From the NCBI RefSeq assembly GCF_024679245.1, contig NC_090177.1, positions 21,526,950 through 21,590,949 on the forward strand: 64,000 bases of DNA, written 5' to 3'. The position numbers and the translations under genes were made by a program. The notes below the pieces were generated by a model. That model made no database searches, was not told the DNA's origin, and was given only the letters and a program-made list of their open reading frames with translations. Source of the stretch: Pseudorasbora parva. Its lineage: Eukaryota; Chordata; Actinopteri; Cypriniformes; Gobionidae. Of the stretch, positions 34,935 to 43,510 are shown piece by piece (position 1 is the stretch's first letter; every line of letters starts with the position of its first letter).

Positions 34935-35611
34935 TGAAGAGAGTTGTGGTGATGAATATTTTTGTGGAAACCATGATTTATTTTTTAGGGTTAATAGAAT
35001 TATTATTAATAGAAAATTATTAATAGAAAGGTCAAAAGAAAATATATCAACACAGAAACACATTAAAAATGAAGGTAATAAAAATGTATTTGATATCAGT
35101 TTTGATCAATTTAATGCATCCTTGGTGTATAAAAATGTTGTTCTTTCTTTCTTCTTAATCTTACTGACCCCAAACTTTTGAACGGTGTATGTGCTTGAAA
35201 TTGAACTCCAACAATATTGATGGCATTACAGTTTCATGTAGTAATGTCTATTTAGGTCAAATTAATTAAGTTTAAAAAACTTAATTAATTAAGAAAAAAC
35301 TCTTCGTAGTTTTCATCTTTGTCAGATTTGTTTTTCTTTTTTTCAATAAAAAAGACGCTAGTTCTTTTAGGAACATTGTCCGTATTTCTACATTAGGTTC
35401 TTAGTTCCAGGCAGTATTTTTTTACCAGAATAAAAAAAAAATTCAGAGGATAAGTTTACATCCTTGTTGCAAAATTTTTACCACGTTCCGCAATGTTTCC
35501 TGTTTGCAGTTGCACACAGTTGACATCGGGGGGCAGGGCACTACCTCAGAAGTGGTTCAGTCCATCATGAGAAACATCCAGAGCGGTGGTCCCCTCACCA
35601 CAGAGATCTAA
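26979..35611 (+). CDS. idh3g: IDH3G, NAD-dependent isocitrate dehydrogenase gamma subunit, twelve coding exons
   Basis: The exons join to 1161 bases (386 aa; human about 393). Residues 1 to about 35 form a basic, low-acid mitochondrial presequence. The rest is a complete isocitrate/isopropylmalate dehydrogenase fold: [19 protein letters not shown] at 43-61, [20 protein letters not shown], the [14 protein letters not shown] signature at 160-173, [67 protein letters not shown] and [12 protein letters not shown] near the C terminus. IDH3G partners the catalytic alpha and the beta subunits in the mitochondrial matrix, converts isocitrate to 2-oxoglutarate as part of that complex, and mediates citrate/ADP regulation (established knowledge). 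Gamma rather than alpha or beta is indicated by [17 protein letters not shown] and the [10 protein letters not shown] ending. Intron 1 has a GC donor. Intron 9 is 3 kb and transposon-filled. Confidence 0.97.
27450..27497 (+). CDS. idh3g: IDH3G exon 2
   Basis: Acceptor GTTATTGTAG, donor GTGGGTTT. Encodes [16 protein letters not shown], like the end of the gamma presequence. The donor was chosen for phase 0, as the reading frame of exon 3 requires. Confidence 0.8.
27918..28015 (+). CDS. idh3g: IDH3G exon 3
   Basis: Acceptor TGTTTCCAG, donor GTTTGTC. Encodes [19 protein letters not shown] and on to VRELF, including the conserved GDGIGPE loop; 98 bases. Confidence 0.96.
28099..28214 (+). CDS. 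idh3g: IDH3G exon 4
   Basis: Acceptor AATCACAG, donor GTCTGTAC. Encodes [17 protein letters not shown] and on to [13 protein letters not shown]; 116 bases. Confidence 0.96.
28325..28385 (+). CDS. idh3g: IDH3G exon 5
   Basis: Acceptor TTTTCTCAG, donor GTAAGGTT. Encodes [19 protein letters not shown]; 61 bases. Confidence 0.96.
28549..28681 (+). CDS. idh3g: IDH3G exon 6 (family signature)
   Basis: Acceptor CTTTCTCAG, donor GTCAGGAG. Encodes [19 protein letters not shown] and on to [14 protein letters not shown]; 133 bases. Confidence 0.97.
29446..29579 (+). CDS. idh3g: IDH3G exon 7
   Basis: Acceptor GCGTGTTTCAG, donor GTTAGTTA. Encodes [20 protein letters not shown] and on to VTAVHKANI; 134 bases. 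Confidence 0.97.
29666..29768 (+). CDS. idh3g: IDH3G exon 8
   Basis: Acceptor CTCTTAACAG, donor GTGATCAT. Encodes [19 protein letters not shown] and on to DNTTMQ; 103 bases. Confidence 0.97.
29872..30018 (+). CDS. idh3g: IDH3G exon 9
   Basis: Acceptor TTTCTTTCAG, donor GTTGGTCT. Encodes [19 protein letters not shown] and on to YAVFET; 147 bases. Confidence 0.97.
30375..31395. mobile_element. MITE-type element in IDH3G intron 9
   Basis: The ends TTAAATCAGCACTAGGTAAC and GCCAAGTGCGGCTTTAA are degenerate inverses. A lysine/arginine-rich coding-like stretch on the plus strand (30659-30768: [20 protein letters not shown]) stops at TGA. A separate GC-rich fragment (GCACCGACCCGCGGCG, 31098-31240) appears inserted within it. 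Confidence 0.6.
31810..32635. mobile_element. Probable hAT relic in IDH3G intron 9
   Basis: The left end TAGGGGTTGAATGACTTCC and right end ATGACAGCCCTA look like hAT termini. No convincing 8-bp duplication is left, so the boundaries are uncertain. Interior not recognisable. Confidence 0.45.
33072..33166 (+). CDS. idh3g: IDH3G exon 10
   Basis: Acceptor GTTATAACAG, donor GTAAGTGA. Encodes [20 protein letters not shown] and on to MLDHL; 95 bases. Preceded by the 3-kb, transposon-filled intron 9. Confidence 0.97.
33350..33410 (+). CDS. idh3g: IDH3G exon 11
   Basis: Acceptor CTTTTTCAG, donor GTTAGTCA. Encodes [20 protein letters not shown]; 61 bases. Confidence 0.96.
33558..33734. mobile_element. 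Palindromic MITE in IDH3G intron 11
   Basis: TTCAAATCTTACCCTGGAGG is mirrored by CCTCCAGGGTAAGATTTGAA, and CCAACCCTAATCAA by TTGATTAGGGTTGG. The arms are about 75 bp around a short loop, so the transcript can fold into a long imperfect hairpin. Confidence 0.9.
34275..34467. mobile_element. MITE, TAGTTCACCCAAAAATG family, IDH3G intron 11
   Basis: TTAAAGGGTTTAGTTCACCC at the left and GGGTGAGCTAACCCTTTAA at the right are inverted ends. This is the same family as 18936-19210. Confidence 0.88.
34659..35188. mobile_element. MITE with ACTGTTCAA ends, IDH3G intron 11
   Basis: ACTACTGTTCAACATTTTGG at the left is related to the inverse of CCCCAAACTTTTGAACGGTG at the right. It contains a poly(A) run and a TTA microsatellite (34893-34930). 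Confidence 0.7.
35510..35611 (+). CDS. idh3g: IDH3G exon 12 (C terminus)
   Basis: Acceptor CTGTTTGCAG. Encodes [20 protein letters not shown], then [13 protein letters not shown] and a TAA stop; 102 bases. Confidence 0.97.
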   Translation: MHTVDIGGQGTTSEVVQSIMRNIQSGGPLTTEI

Positions 35612-36530
35612 TCTGAGTCAGCATCACTCCACAGCTGTTTGGTACAGAGCAATTCTTCTATGTTATATTTTTTGTCAATCAGTCTATAATCCATGGCCAG
35701 GAGTATCATGTCTAAGTTATTGTAAATGTCATTTCCTATTTGGTACAGCTGTTAATCTCAACTTTCTCAGAAGTTTACTTCCACCTATGTGTTCTTTATT
35801 CTGTCTGTGGTTTTTGTTGCAGTTCTGACTTCCACTAATATCTTTTCCCTTTACAATTTACTTGCAGATGTATCCGCTTCACAAGGACATCTGCACTTCA
35901 TTTTATGACTCAATAACGTTGCTTTTACTTGAGACCAGATTTATTCTTGGCTCCAGCAGCTTTTATGGGGATCAGGGGTGAAGATGGTGTCACTTGAACT
36001 TCCCTTCTACAGTTTGAAATGCAGCATTGCATACTTCAGCATTGTGCTTGTGGTGTTTCTTGCGCATAGTGGTCTTTCCTTGGGAACGGCTGAGCTTTTG
36101 GATGTATTATATTGTATCTAAACAGTTATATTGTTTAAATGCTATGCTAATGCAATATTTATGATGAGGTTCTTGCATTGGGTGTCTGCTGCTCAATTGC
36201 ATTCCGAATTTGATCTTTTCTTACTATGTTATCCTCAAACACAATGTATTCATTTTGGGTCCATAACTTTTATGTTTACTTTAATGACCTTGGTTTGTTC
36301 ATATGCCCACTATCCACATTTGATTTTTAAATTTAAGTTTTTCATTTGTCCGATTTCAATTAAATTTTTAAATAGTTATTAAATCATCTTGAGGCCCCCC
36401 GATTGACAAACACAGCTGTAAAGGGTTAAAAAAAAACTGGACTGTCTCACAATTCATTAATGGCACAAAGGTAATCCAATGATGTAATAAATAAAATGGT
36501 TGTCCTCTAAACAATGTCTTGTTTATTGTA
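35612..36530 (+). other. idh3g: IDH3G 3' UTR with overlapping poly(A) signals
   Basis: No coding features. Overlapping AATAAA hexamers at 36486-36491 and 36490-36495 are followed by a T/G-rich stretch (GTCTTGTTTATTG), which fits a cleavage site near 36510-36525. Confidence 0.65.
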
Positions 36531-36597
36531 GATCACCAACAGCTTAAAATTAAACATAGATTGAGATATCCTTTAACAAGTCATAATGCACATTTTA

Positions 36598-37980
36598 CAA
36601 CCCCAAATCCAGACTAATTTGGGACATTTTGTAACGTAATAAAATCAACAATCTGTTATTCGTTAATTCACTCAAAATTGTATTTAACTGACAAAAATAC
36701 AAAGAAAATAACAAAATGGATAATAAAATTCCAATTAATGGATAATAAAATTTCAGTTTTCATTGGGCAAATTATTGTATTTTGTAAATGTAAACACAAC
36801 ATCAACAGCTGCTACACACAAAATTGAGAGAGGCAAAATAAAAGTGAAACGATTATAGAATATCCAAGTTAAATTGTTTTTAAATAGTCCACAATTAATT
36901 GGTAGTAGTTGAAGGTATATGATTTTTGCATATAAAAGGAGCATCCACCAAAGATTCTTTCTTTGCAAGCAAAGATGGGTCACTCATGGCTCACTGCAAA
37001 GTATCTACAGTCAAACCAAAAATTATTCAGATACCAGATATACTTTTTTACTAGTGGGTGCAGGACACTATAATTCATTTATGAGGATTAGGAGTAAGTG
37101 AGGACAGCGAAATAAAGTAAACGGACATATTATACCCAAAAATTCTTCATATCGTGGACTCTCAGTAAAAATGATTTTAAAAAAATTGGGACCAAAATGA
37201 TTCAGACACTTTGACCTGACCATGTTTTGTTTAAGTGTTTTTTCTTTAATTGCTAATGTGACCTTTTACACCACAGACTGAACAAAATTAAATATTGCGT
37301 GGCCATTGGTTGACCTTAAGTTGAACAGCTGACAGCTGATTGTAATCCATTCCACACCTTTCTATCAGAGTTATCTGACATTACAATGAATATGTTCTTA
37401 CAGTTTAACTCTGAATTCTTGTCATATTTTATCAAAACTATAGCGAATAAACTGATAATGTGATAAAATGTTGAAAGTGTCTGAATACATTTTTTAGCCT
37501 ACGTGTAGGGCAAGGCAGGAAACCTCTGTTGAATGTGCGTGACCTGTGCGTGACCTTTGAGCTCTCAGACAGCATTACAAGAAACCGTAATGCTGTGTTA
37601 AATCTAGCCACATGGGCTCAGGAGTACTTTGGAAAACCATTGTCACTTAATAGACTGCTGCTGTATCAAGAAATGCAACTTGAATCTCTGTTAAAAAAGG
37701 AAAAAGCTATGCAGAGATACTGCCAAATTGCTCCTTTCATGGTCTAAAATACAGTGGAAATGTGTGCTGTAGACAGTCCATTGAGTTCTCAGTCCCAAAG
37801 ACGAGAAGGACCATCCAGACTTTCATCAGCGACAGGTACAAAATCAAACATCTGTCATTGTATGGAGACGTGTACTGGGATTGTATGTGTAATGAGACTT
37901 ATACTGCCATCAAGATGACATTTTTCCTGGCAAGCAAGACAATGCCAGGCCTCATGCTAAACAGAGTGGTTTAGAGTTTA
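36598..37980 (+). mobile_element. Broken Tc1-like copy (family A), interrupted by another Tc1-like fragment
   Basis: Starts ACAACCCCAAATCCAGAC, like the intact element at 39116. The transposase start (GCAAAGATGGGTCACTC) is at about 36971, then a different terminal repeat intervenes at 37003. Transposase homology resumes at about 37508 (GQGRKPLLN, then LATWAQEYFGKPLS). Stops and deletions follow, and the right terminal repeat is missing. Confidence 0.75.
37003..37506. mobile_element. Tc1-like fragment (family B) inserted in the family A copy
   Basis: ACAGTCAAACCAAAAATTAT starts a terminal repeat also seen at 24022. The right end, GTGTCTGAATACATTTTTT, is a partial inverse. No transposase is left. 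Confidence 0.65.
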
Positions 37981-38159
37981 GAAACACTACACCCTAGAAG
38001 GGATGTGCTTGACTGCCTGCCTGCCTGCCTGTCGTCCAGATCTGTCTCTTATTAAAAATATATGGCTATAAATATATTTGTGGATTTGTAGTTTCTTACA
38101 TCTTTATCTGATGTGCCATATTCAAATATTGGAGTCCTTTCCAATAAAGAGTTGAATCA

Positions 38160-38985
38160 GGTATGTTAAAAATGGGATGTATTCAAGATGTGTATAGTAT
38201 TGAGGCTTTCGGGAGCCTGAAAGTACCCATTAAAGCAAACACTGTCCAAGTGACAAGAAAACATCAACTCTCCATGAGGGATTTTACTTTTTAGAGGCCA
38301 TAGCCAAATGTTTTGTATGAATTTGAACCAAGAAAGAAAGTATTGTTTTCCTGTAGACATCGTTATTTACAGGCCAACATACCGACAAAAGGATTGATGT
38401 ATCACAAGAGAGTCTGGGCACTAGAGGGCAACAAATCATAGATAAATGTATCTTTATGGAAACAGCTTTGTGCGTAACCAATAAAGTCAGTTCAAATTGA
38501 TTCTTAGCCACAAAACCACATGCGTTCTGTTCCAAATAATCTGACAAGTTGACAGTCACTGACATGAAAATCTTTTGATTGTTTACAGCTGGACTTTTCT
38601 GTGTGGAAAAATAGCATGTTCTGAGAGGGAAACCCAAGGGGAATCTTATAAAAAAATTATATTAAGAATCTTAAATGGAAATATAATTTCCAATAACACA
38701 AGTCAGAAAAAAACAGCCATTTCCCAAAGGCTGGCATTCAACAGCCTTTGCAATCGCTGACAAAATACAGCAGCAGGGGAAAATATGCGTAATTTTATTT
38801 TGTAGTACATTACAATAAATCTATGAACTAAAGATATATCAAGGACTTTGGTAAAATATCCTGTGGCCCTGTGCATCACATGTATTCAGCGAGAGCCAAA
38901 AGCAGTGAGGTGGCTTGTAAAAAGCTTTGAATATTAGAACATGCAAATTAATAAAGGTAATGCCTTGGAGAAAGTATTGAGATAA
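38160..38985. other. No feature seen
   Basis: Single-copy-looking DNA. The 117-codon minus-strand frame at 38284-38637 has no recognisable domain. Confidence 0.4.
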
Positions 38986-39115
38986 AGACTTTATTTTAAG
39001 GTGACAATTACACGTTACTACATGTACTTATAATAATAACAAGTAATTATGCATAATTACAAGTAACTGACCCTCAAATCAAACCCTAACCTTAACTCTA
39101 TAGTAAGTACATGTA

Positions 39116-40686
39116 CAACCCCAAATCAGAAAAAGTTGGGACAGTTTGGAAAACGCAAATAAAAAAAGAAAGTAGTGATTTCTAAATTTACTTTGACTTG
39201 TATTTCATTGCAGACAATATGAACACAAAATATTTCATGTTTTGTCTGTACAACTTCATGTCATTTGTAAATATGCATCCTTTCCTGTCATTCAGACCTG
39301 CAACACATTTCAAAAAAAGTTGGGACAGGAGCAATTTAGGGCTAGTAATGAGGTAAAAGGGTTAAATAATGATGTGATTTGAAACAGGTGATGTCAACAG
39401 GTGATTGAAATTATGATTTGGTACAAAAGCAGCATCCAAGAAAGATCTAATCCTTTAGGAGCAAAGATGGGCCGAGGATCGCCAGTTTGCCAACAAATAC
39501 GTGAGAAAATTATTGAAATGTTTAAAAACAATGTTCCTCAAAGAAAGATAGGAAGAGATTTGGATATTTCACATTCAACAGTGCATAACATAATTACAAG
39601 ATTCAAGGAATCTGGAGGAATTTCAGTGCGTAAAGGACAAGGCCGCAAGCCTAAGCTGAACAACCGTGATCTCCGATCCCTCAGGCGGCACTGCATCAAG
39701 AATCGTCATTCATCTATAAGCGATATCACCACATGGGCTCAGGACTACTTTGGCAAACCTTTGTCAAGTACCACAATACGTAGTTACATCCACAAATGCC
39801 AGTTAAAACTGTACTGTGCCAAAAGGAAGCCTTATGTTAACAGTGTCCAGAAGCGCCGTCGACTTCTCTGGGCTCGGAGGCATCTGGGATGGACCATCAC
39901 ACAGTAGAAATGTGTACTGTGGTCAGATTAATCAGTATTTCAGGTATTTTTTGGGAGGAATGGACGCCGTGTGCTCCGGACCAAAGAAGAAAAGGATCAT
40001 CCAGACTGTTACCAGCAACAATTACAAAAGCCAGGGTCTGTCATGGTATGGGGTTGTGTCAGTGCCCTTGGCAAAGGTAACTTGCACTTCTGTGAAGGCA
40101 CCATTAATGCTGAAAAGTACATAGAGATTTTGGAGCATAATATGCTGCCTTCAAGAAGACATGTTTTCCAGGGATGTCCATGCATATTTCAAAAAGACAA
40201 TGCAAAACCACATTCTGCACACATTACAAAGTCCTGGCTGCGGAGGAAGAGGGTACGGGTACTTGACTGGCCTGCCTGCAGTCCCGACCTGTCTCCAATA
40301 GAGAATGTGTAGCGCATTTTGAAGCGCAAAATGCGACAACAAAGACCCCGTACTGTTGGAAGAATGGGACAAAATTACACCTGAAACACTTCATCACTTG
40401 GTGTCTTCAGTCCCTAAACGTCTTTTAAGTGTTGTGAAAAGGAATGGCAACATTACAAAGTGGTAAATACTTTACTGTCCCAACTTTTTTTGAAATGTGG
40501 TGCAGGTCTGAATGACAGGAAAGGATGCATATTTACAAATGACATGAAGTTGACCAGACAAAACATGAAATATTTTGTGTTCATATTGTCTGCAATGAAA
40601 TACAAGTCAAAATAATTTTAGAAATCACTTCTTTTTTTTTTATTTGCACATTCCATACTGTCCCAACTTTTTCTGATTTGGGGTTG
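39116..40686 (+). mobile_element. Tc1-like transposon with about 210-bp TIRs
   Basis: Ends CAACCCCAAATCAGAAAAAG and CTTTTTCTGATTTGGGGTTG (inverse, one base length difference), flanked by TA at 39114-39115 and 40687-40688. The TIRs reach to about 39328 and start again at about 40476, each with AAGTTGGGACAG repeated at both its outer and inner ends, as in IR/DR-type Tc1 elements. Full length (1571 bp), but the transposase is broken. Confidence 0.93.
39467..40466 (+). pseudogene. Tc1-like DD34E transposase with several disabling changes
   Basis: The N-terminal paired-like domain is intact (MGRGSPVCQQIREKIIEMF, then SHSTVHNIITRF), with an AT-hook-like GQGRKP. After GWTITQ there is a TAG, then a TAA directly after the first catalytic Asp (CVLWSD). 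The frame shifts and continues with SVMVWGCVSALGKG, FQKDNAKPHSA (second Asp) and SPDLSPIENV (Glu, 34-residue spacing). Another TAG then takes the place of the usual Trp, and a further shift precedes VVKRNGNITKW at the end. The catalytic residues survive but the gene does not. Confidence 0.9.
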
Positions 40687-40954
40687 TAGTTAAGTACAAT
40701 GTAACTACATCACCTTAAAATAAAGTGTAACCGAAAAGTCTTCTTTCTGTACTGCACTACATGTTCTAAACTCAGTCGATCTTGACTATTTTATGTACGC
40801 ATGTTTATTTGTCAAATAGTCGTGTAATAAGCATGATGATGCACAATAGCCTGTTTGACTTAATCTATTTCACATACATTTGAGTCTCATGTTGATATTA
40901 TGTTTTTAAGTATAAGTTTTTATTTATCTTGGTCAGGTTGCATGACCTCACTCC

Positions 40955-41065
40955 TAGGGAATTTTGGATCTCACGGTCATTTTGCTTCAGAATTTTCTGA
41001 TACAACTTGGAATTCATTGATCCCTTCATAACTGTAAGCTGTCTAGGTCTTGAGGCTGTAAAGCA
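40955..41065 (-). pseudogene. Tc1-like transposase fragment
   Basis: The minus strand reads CFTASRPRQLTVMKGSMNSK and then LYQKILKQNDREI. This matches the mid-DDE part of Tc1-family transposases (G-C-F-A-A-S...GTMNS.LYQ.IL). No terminal repeats were recognised nearby. Confidence 0.7.
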
Positions 41066-41069
41066 TATT

Positions 41070-42130
41070 GGATACTGCTGTGCTGATTCACAAATACACT
41101 GCAGATCTGTGGAGATTCGCGAAGAAACATGTTAGGAGCAAGAAATGTCTGCTGATCTATATCTACCCCTCTGGGGTTCTGGTTTATGGATTCTTTGTCT
41201 TGCTCTTGCACAGATAATTTCAGGATGCCTACTGAATCAGAAGAATTATGATGAGGAAAATAATTTATCCATGGCAGGACTGATCAATTAGCCACAGCTT
41301 GCAGTTTCTCATACATATTTAGTGACTGGTCAAATTATTTTATGCAGTGTTTTTTGTGTGTTTGTTTTTGTTAAAATAAGAGAATGTTTTATCTATCATT
41401 ACAATGCAGATGGTCAGTTAATATAAAATAATTTCAAAGGGTTCATGAACTGTTCACTTATGTTTTTTACTCAACGGTCAAGCTATGACTCATGATATTG
41501 GCAGGAAGTGAATATCAAGGGGCTGCACGGAAATATGTTCGAGGTCTGAGCTTCGGTACGTTTAAACTCCTGTTCAGGGCACCTCTAGTTTCCAAAATGT
41601 AACCCCAGAGTTACTTATAAGACACTTATTCTTATTCTGCTGATTTACAATGCCTTCAAGTCCTTTGAGCATTCTCTCAACTCAATTCTCCATTTGATAT
41701 AACAGCACAACATGAAAACAATCACTTATTTATATGGCACCATCAGTCTACTACATTCTTGTTTTTAGCTCATTTCCAGCAGCTTTTCTTCAGTCATTCC
41801 CTCAATGAATTTCAGGCCTCTGAGTTCAGGAGAGTTTTCCATTGCCCTCATTTGAGCTTCTAACATATTATCATGATTGATGGATGATCTATTTATGCTG
41901 CCTTTTTTGATATTTAGCCTATTTAAACTGAGCCAATAAGTATAGCGAGTCATTCCAACCTCAATAACGAGTGTAAAACTACCAAGAAATTATGCTTAAG
42001 TTTGTTAAACTTTCACTCAATAAGAATAAAATTATCTACCTTTTGTAAACAATTAAGTGACATGCCAGTAAGTGAAAAGTCCAGTACAATGCCCATGTAT
42101 AGTACATGTATAGTGTAAATTTTCCATTTG
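41070..42130. other. No feature recognised
   Basis: A minus-strand frame at 41765-41953 ends ENSPELRGLKFIEGMTEEK and LLEMS before a stop. It looks protein-like but I cannot assign it, and no splice or gene context supports it. Confidence 0.35.
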
Positions 42131-42132
42131 TT

Positions 42133-42400
42133 TAAAGGTGCAGTGTAAGCTTTTTAGCAGCATCTAGTGCCGAGGTTGTTAATTGCACCCCCCTTCAGAG
42201 CACATAGAGAAGCTACAAGGGCCAACACAGGACAAAAATGTTGTCGTCGGAAAGAGCAGAGAGTGACTAGCGCTCTGTAGAGAAGTTTGTCCGTTTAGGG
42301 CTACTGTAGAAACATGACGGTGCAAAATGGCGATTTCACTGTAAGTGGACCCGCGGTGAATGTAGATAGAAATGGCTCTGAGAAACACTTGCAGTAAAAG
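42133..42400. mobile_element. MITE left part
   Basis: TTTAAAGGTGCAGTGTAAGC with CATCTAGTGCCGAGG is the usual left end of a cyprinid MITE. It is cut at 42400 by the following element, and no matching right end was found. Confidence 0.6.
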
Positions 42401-43502
42401 CAGGGCCGGCGTTTGCTATAGGCAAGCTAGGCGGTTGCCTAGGGCGACAATTGGGTTAGGGGCGCGAGCGCCCTCTAGTGCCACCCATCACTTCCCATTA
42501 AGCATAGAATCGGAACAAGAAAATTACAACATAATGTTTATTAAACATGATCATCATAGGGCGCCCCCTCAGCCACATGTTTAATTACTTATCAACTTGA
42601 TTTTATATTGAATTGATGGTGATAATTGATTATTGGTTCAGGCTTTAGGTCAGTGCTCATCTTGCGCGTTCATCAAAAATGAGGCGTCTAAACCTGCGGA
42701 TACACAGGGATGGTAAAAGAGAAAAGAAAACCGAAAGAAAGCCCAGTATAGATGTTAGTCTTCTTATCTCAGCCAATAAGTTGTCAAACTAAATAAATGT
42801 ACTTAGTATTATCAATATTATCAACTAATATTAATTTTATTAATATTATTAATATTGTCACTAAGCTATCACTTGCTAGTTTTCTACATATTACTACGTA
42901 TTGCAAACATAACTTCACTGACAATAATCTACAATAACCTACATGGATGTCATTTAAATATCAAAAGTCCAGTTTGTTATAAATATGGATAACGTATGCA
43001 TGTTAGTTGTGAAAAGTACAAACGCTCTCTACGTGGGCGTTGGAAGCAAATAAAAAGTTGGGCCTCTCATTTTTTTTTTTTTTTTTTTTTTTACTGGAGT
43101 AACGACGCCATATTATTCACATTAAACACAAATATACTGTGGTTTACTAAAAGATTGTTTGGGCCAGACAAAATTAGGAAAATTGCCAAATTCTCCATGG
43201 CTGTAGTGTAAGGGTAAGACGCATGTCATTAAGTTTTGACGCAAATCGAACAGAGGTTCGAATCCGCCTTTTGCCACACTCATTCTATTCTCTTTTCCCA
43301 TTACATATCAGATCGGAAAGGCATTTATTTTCAATAAAAAGTGAGAAAATATTTGAAAAGTGGAAATAAAGCATCTAACGTAACGTGTTTAAATTGCTTC
43401 TCGGTTAGGGCTAGGCCTAGGTAAACAGACAGCTGAATTAGAGACGATTAAAGTGAGTGGGTTGGGGTTGGGGGGGCAACCAAAGAGCTAGAGCCGGCCC
43501 TG
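42401..43502. mobile_element. hAT-like element with CAGGGCCGGC ends
   Basis: CAGGGCCGGC at the left and GCCGGCCCTG at the right are perfect inverses. The flanks AGTAAAAG (42393-42400) and GATAAAAG (43503-43510) match at 6 of 8 bases, suggesting an old 8-bp duplication. 1102 bp, no transposase, and a tRNA-like block near the 3' side. Confidence 0.8.
43198..43276 (+). pseudogene. tRNA-Leu(AAG)-like relic
   Basis: A complete D-arm (GTGT, loop AAGGGTAAG, ACGC), an anticodon arm TGTCA / TTAAGTT / TGACG giving anticodon AAG, an extended variable region of the class II type, and a T-arm loop TTCGAAT with an RNA polymerase III B-box-like GGTTCGAATCC. The T stem has two mismatches and the acceptor stem pairs poorly, so it is probably a decayed tRNA or the head of a tRNA-derived SINE. 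Confidence 0.5.
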
Positions 43503-43510
43503 GATAAAAG

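Larger units (their letters stand above)
38988..40733. mobile_element. MITE with CTTTATTTTAAGGTG ends, host of a Tc1 insertion
   Basis: GACTTTATTTTAAGGTGACA at the left and ACATCACCTTAAAATAAAGT at the right are inverted ends of the family at 19351. A complete Tc1-like element occupies 39116-40686 inside it. Confidence 0.75.
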
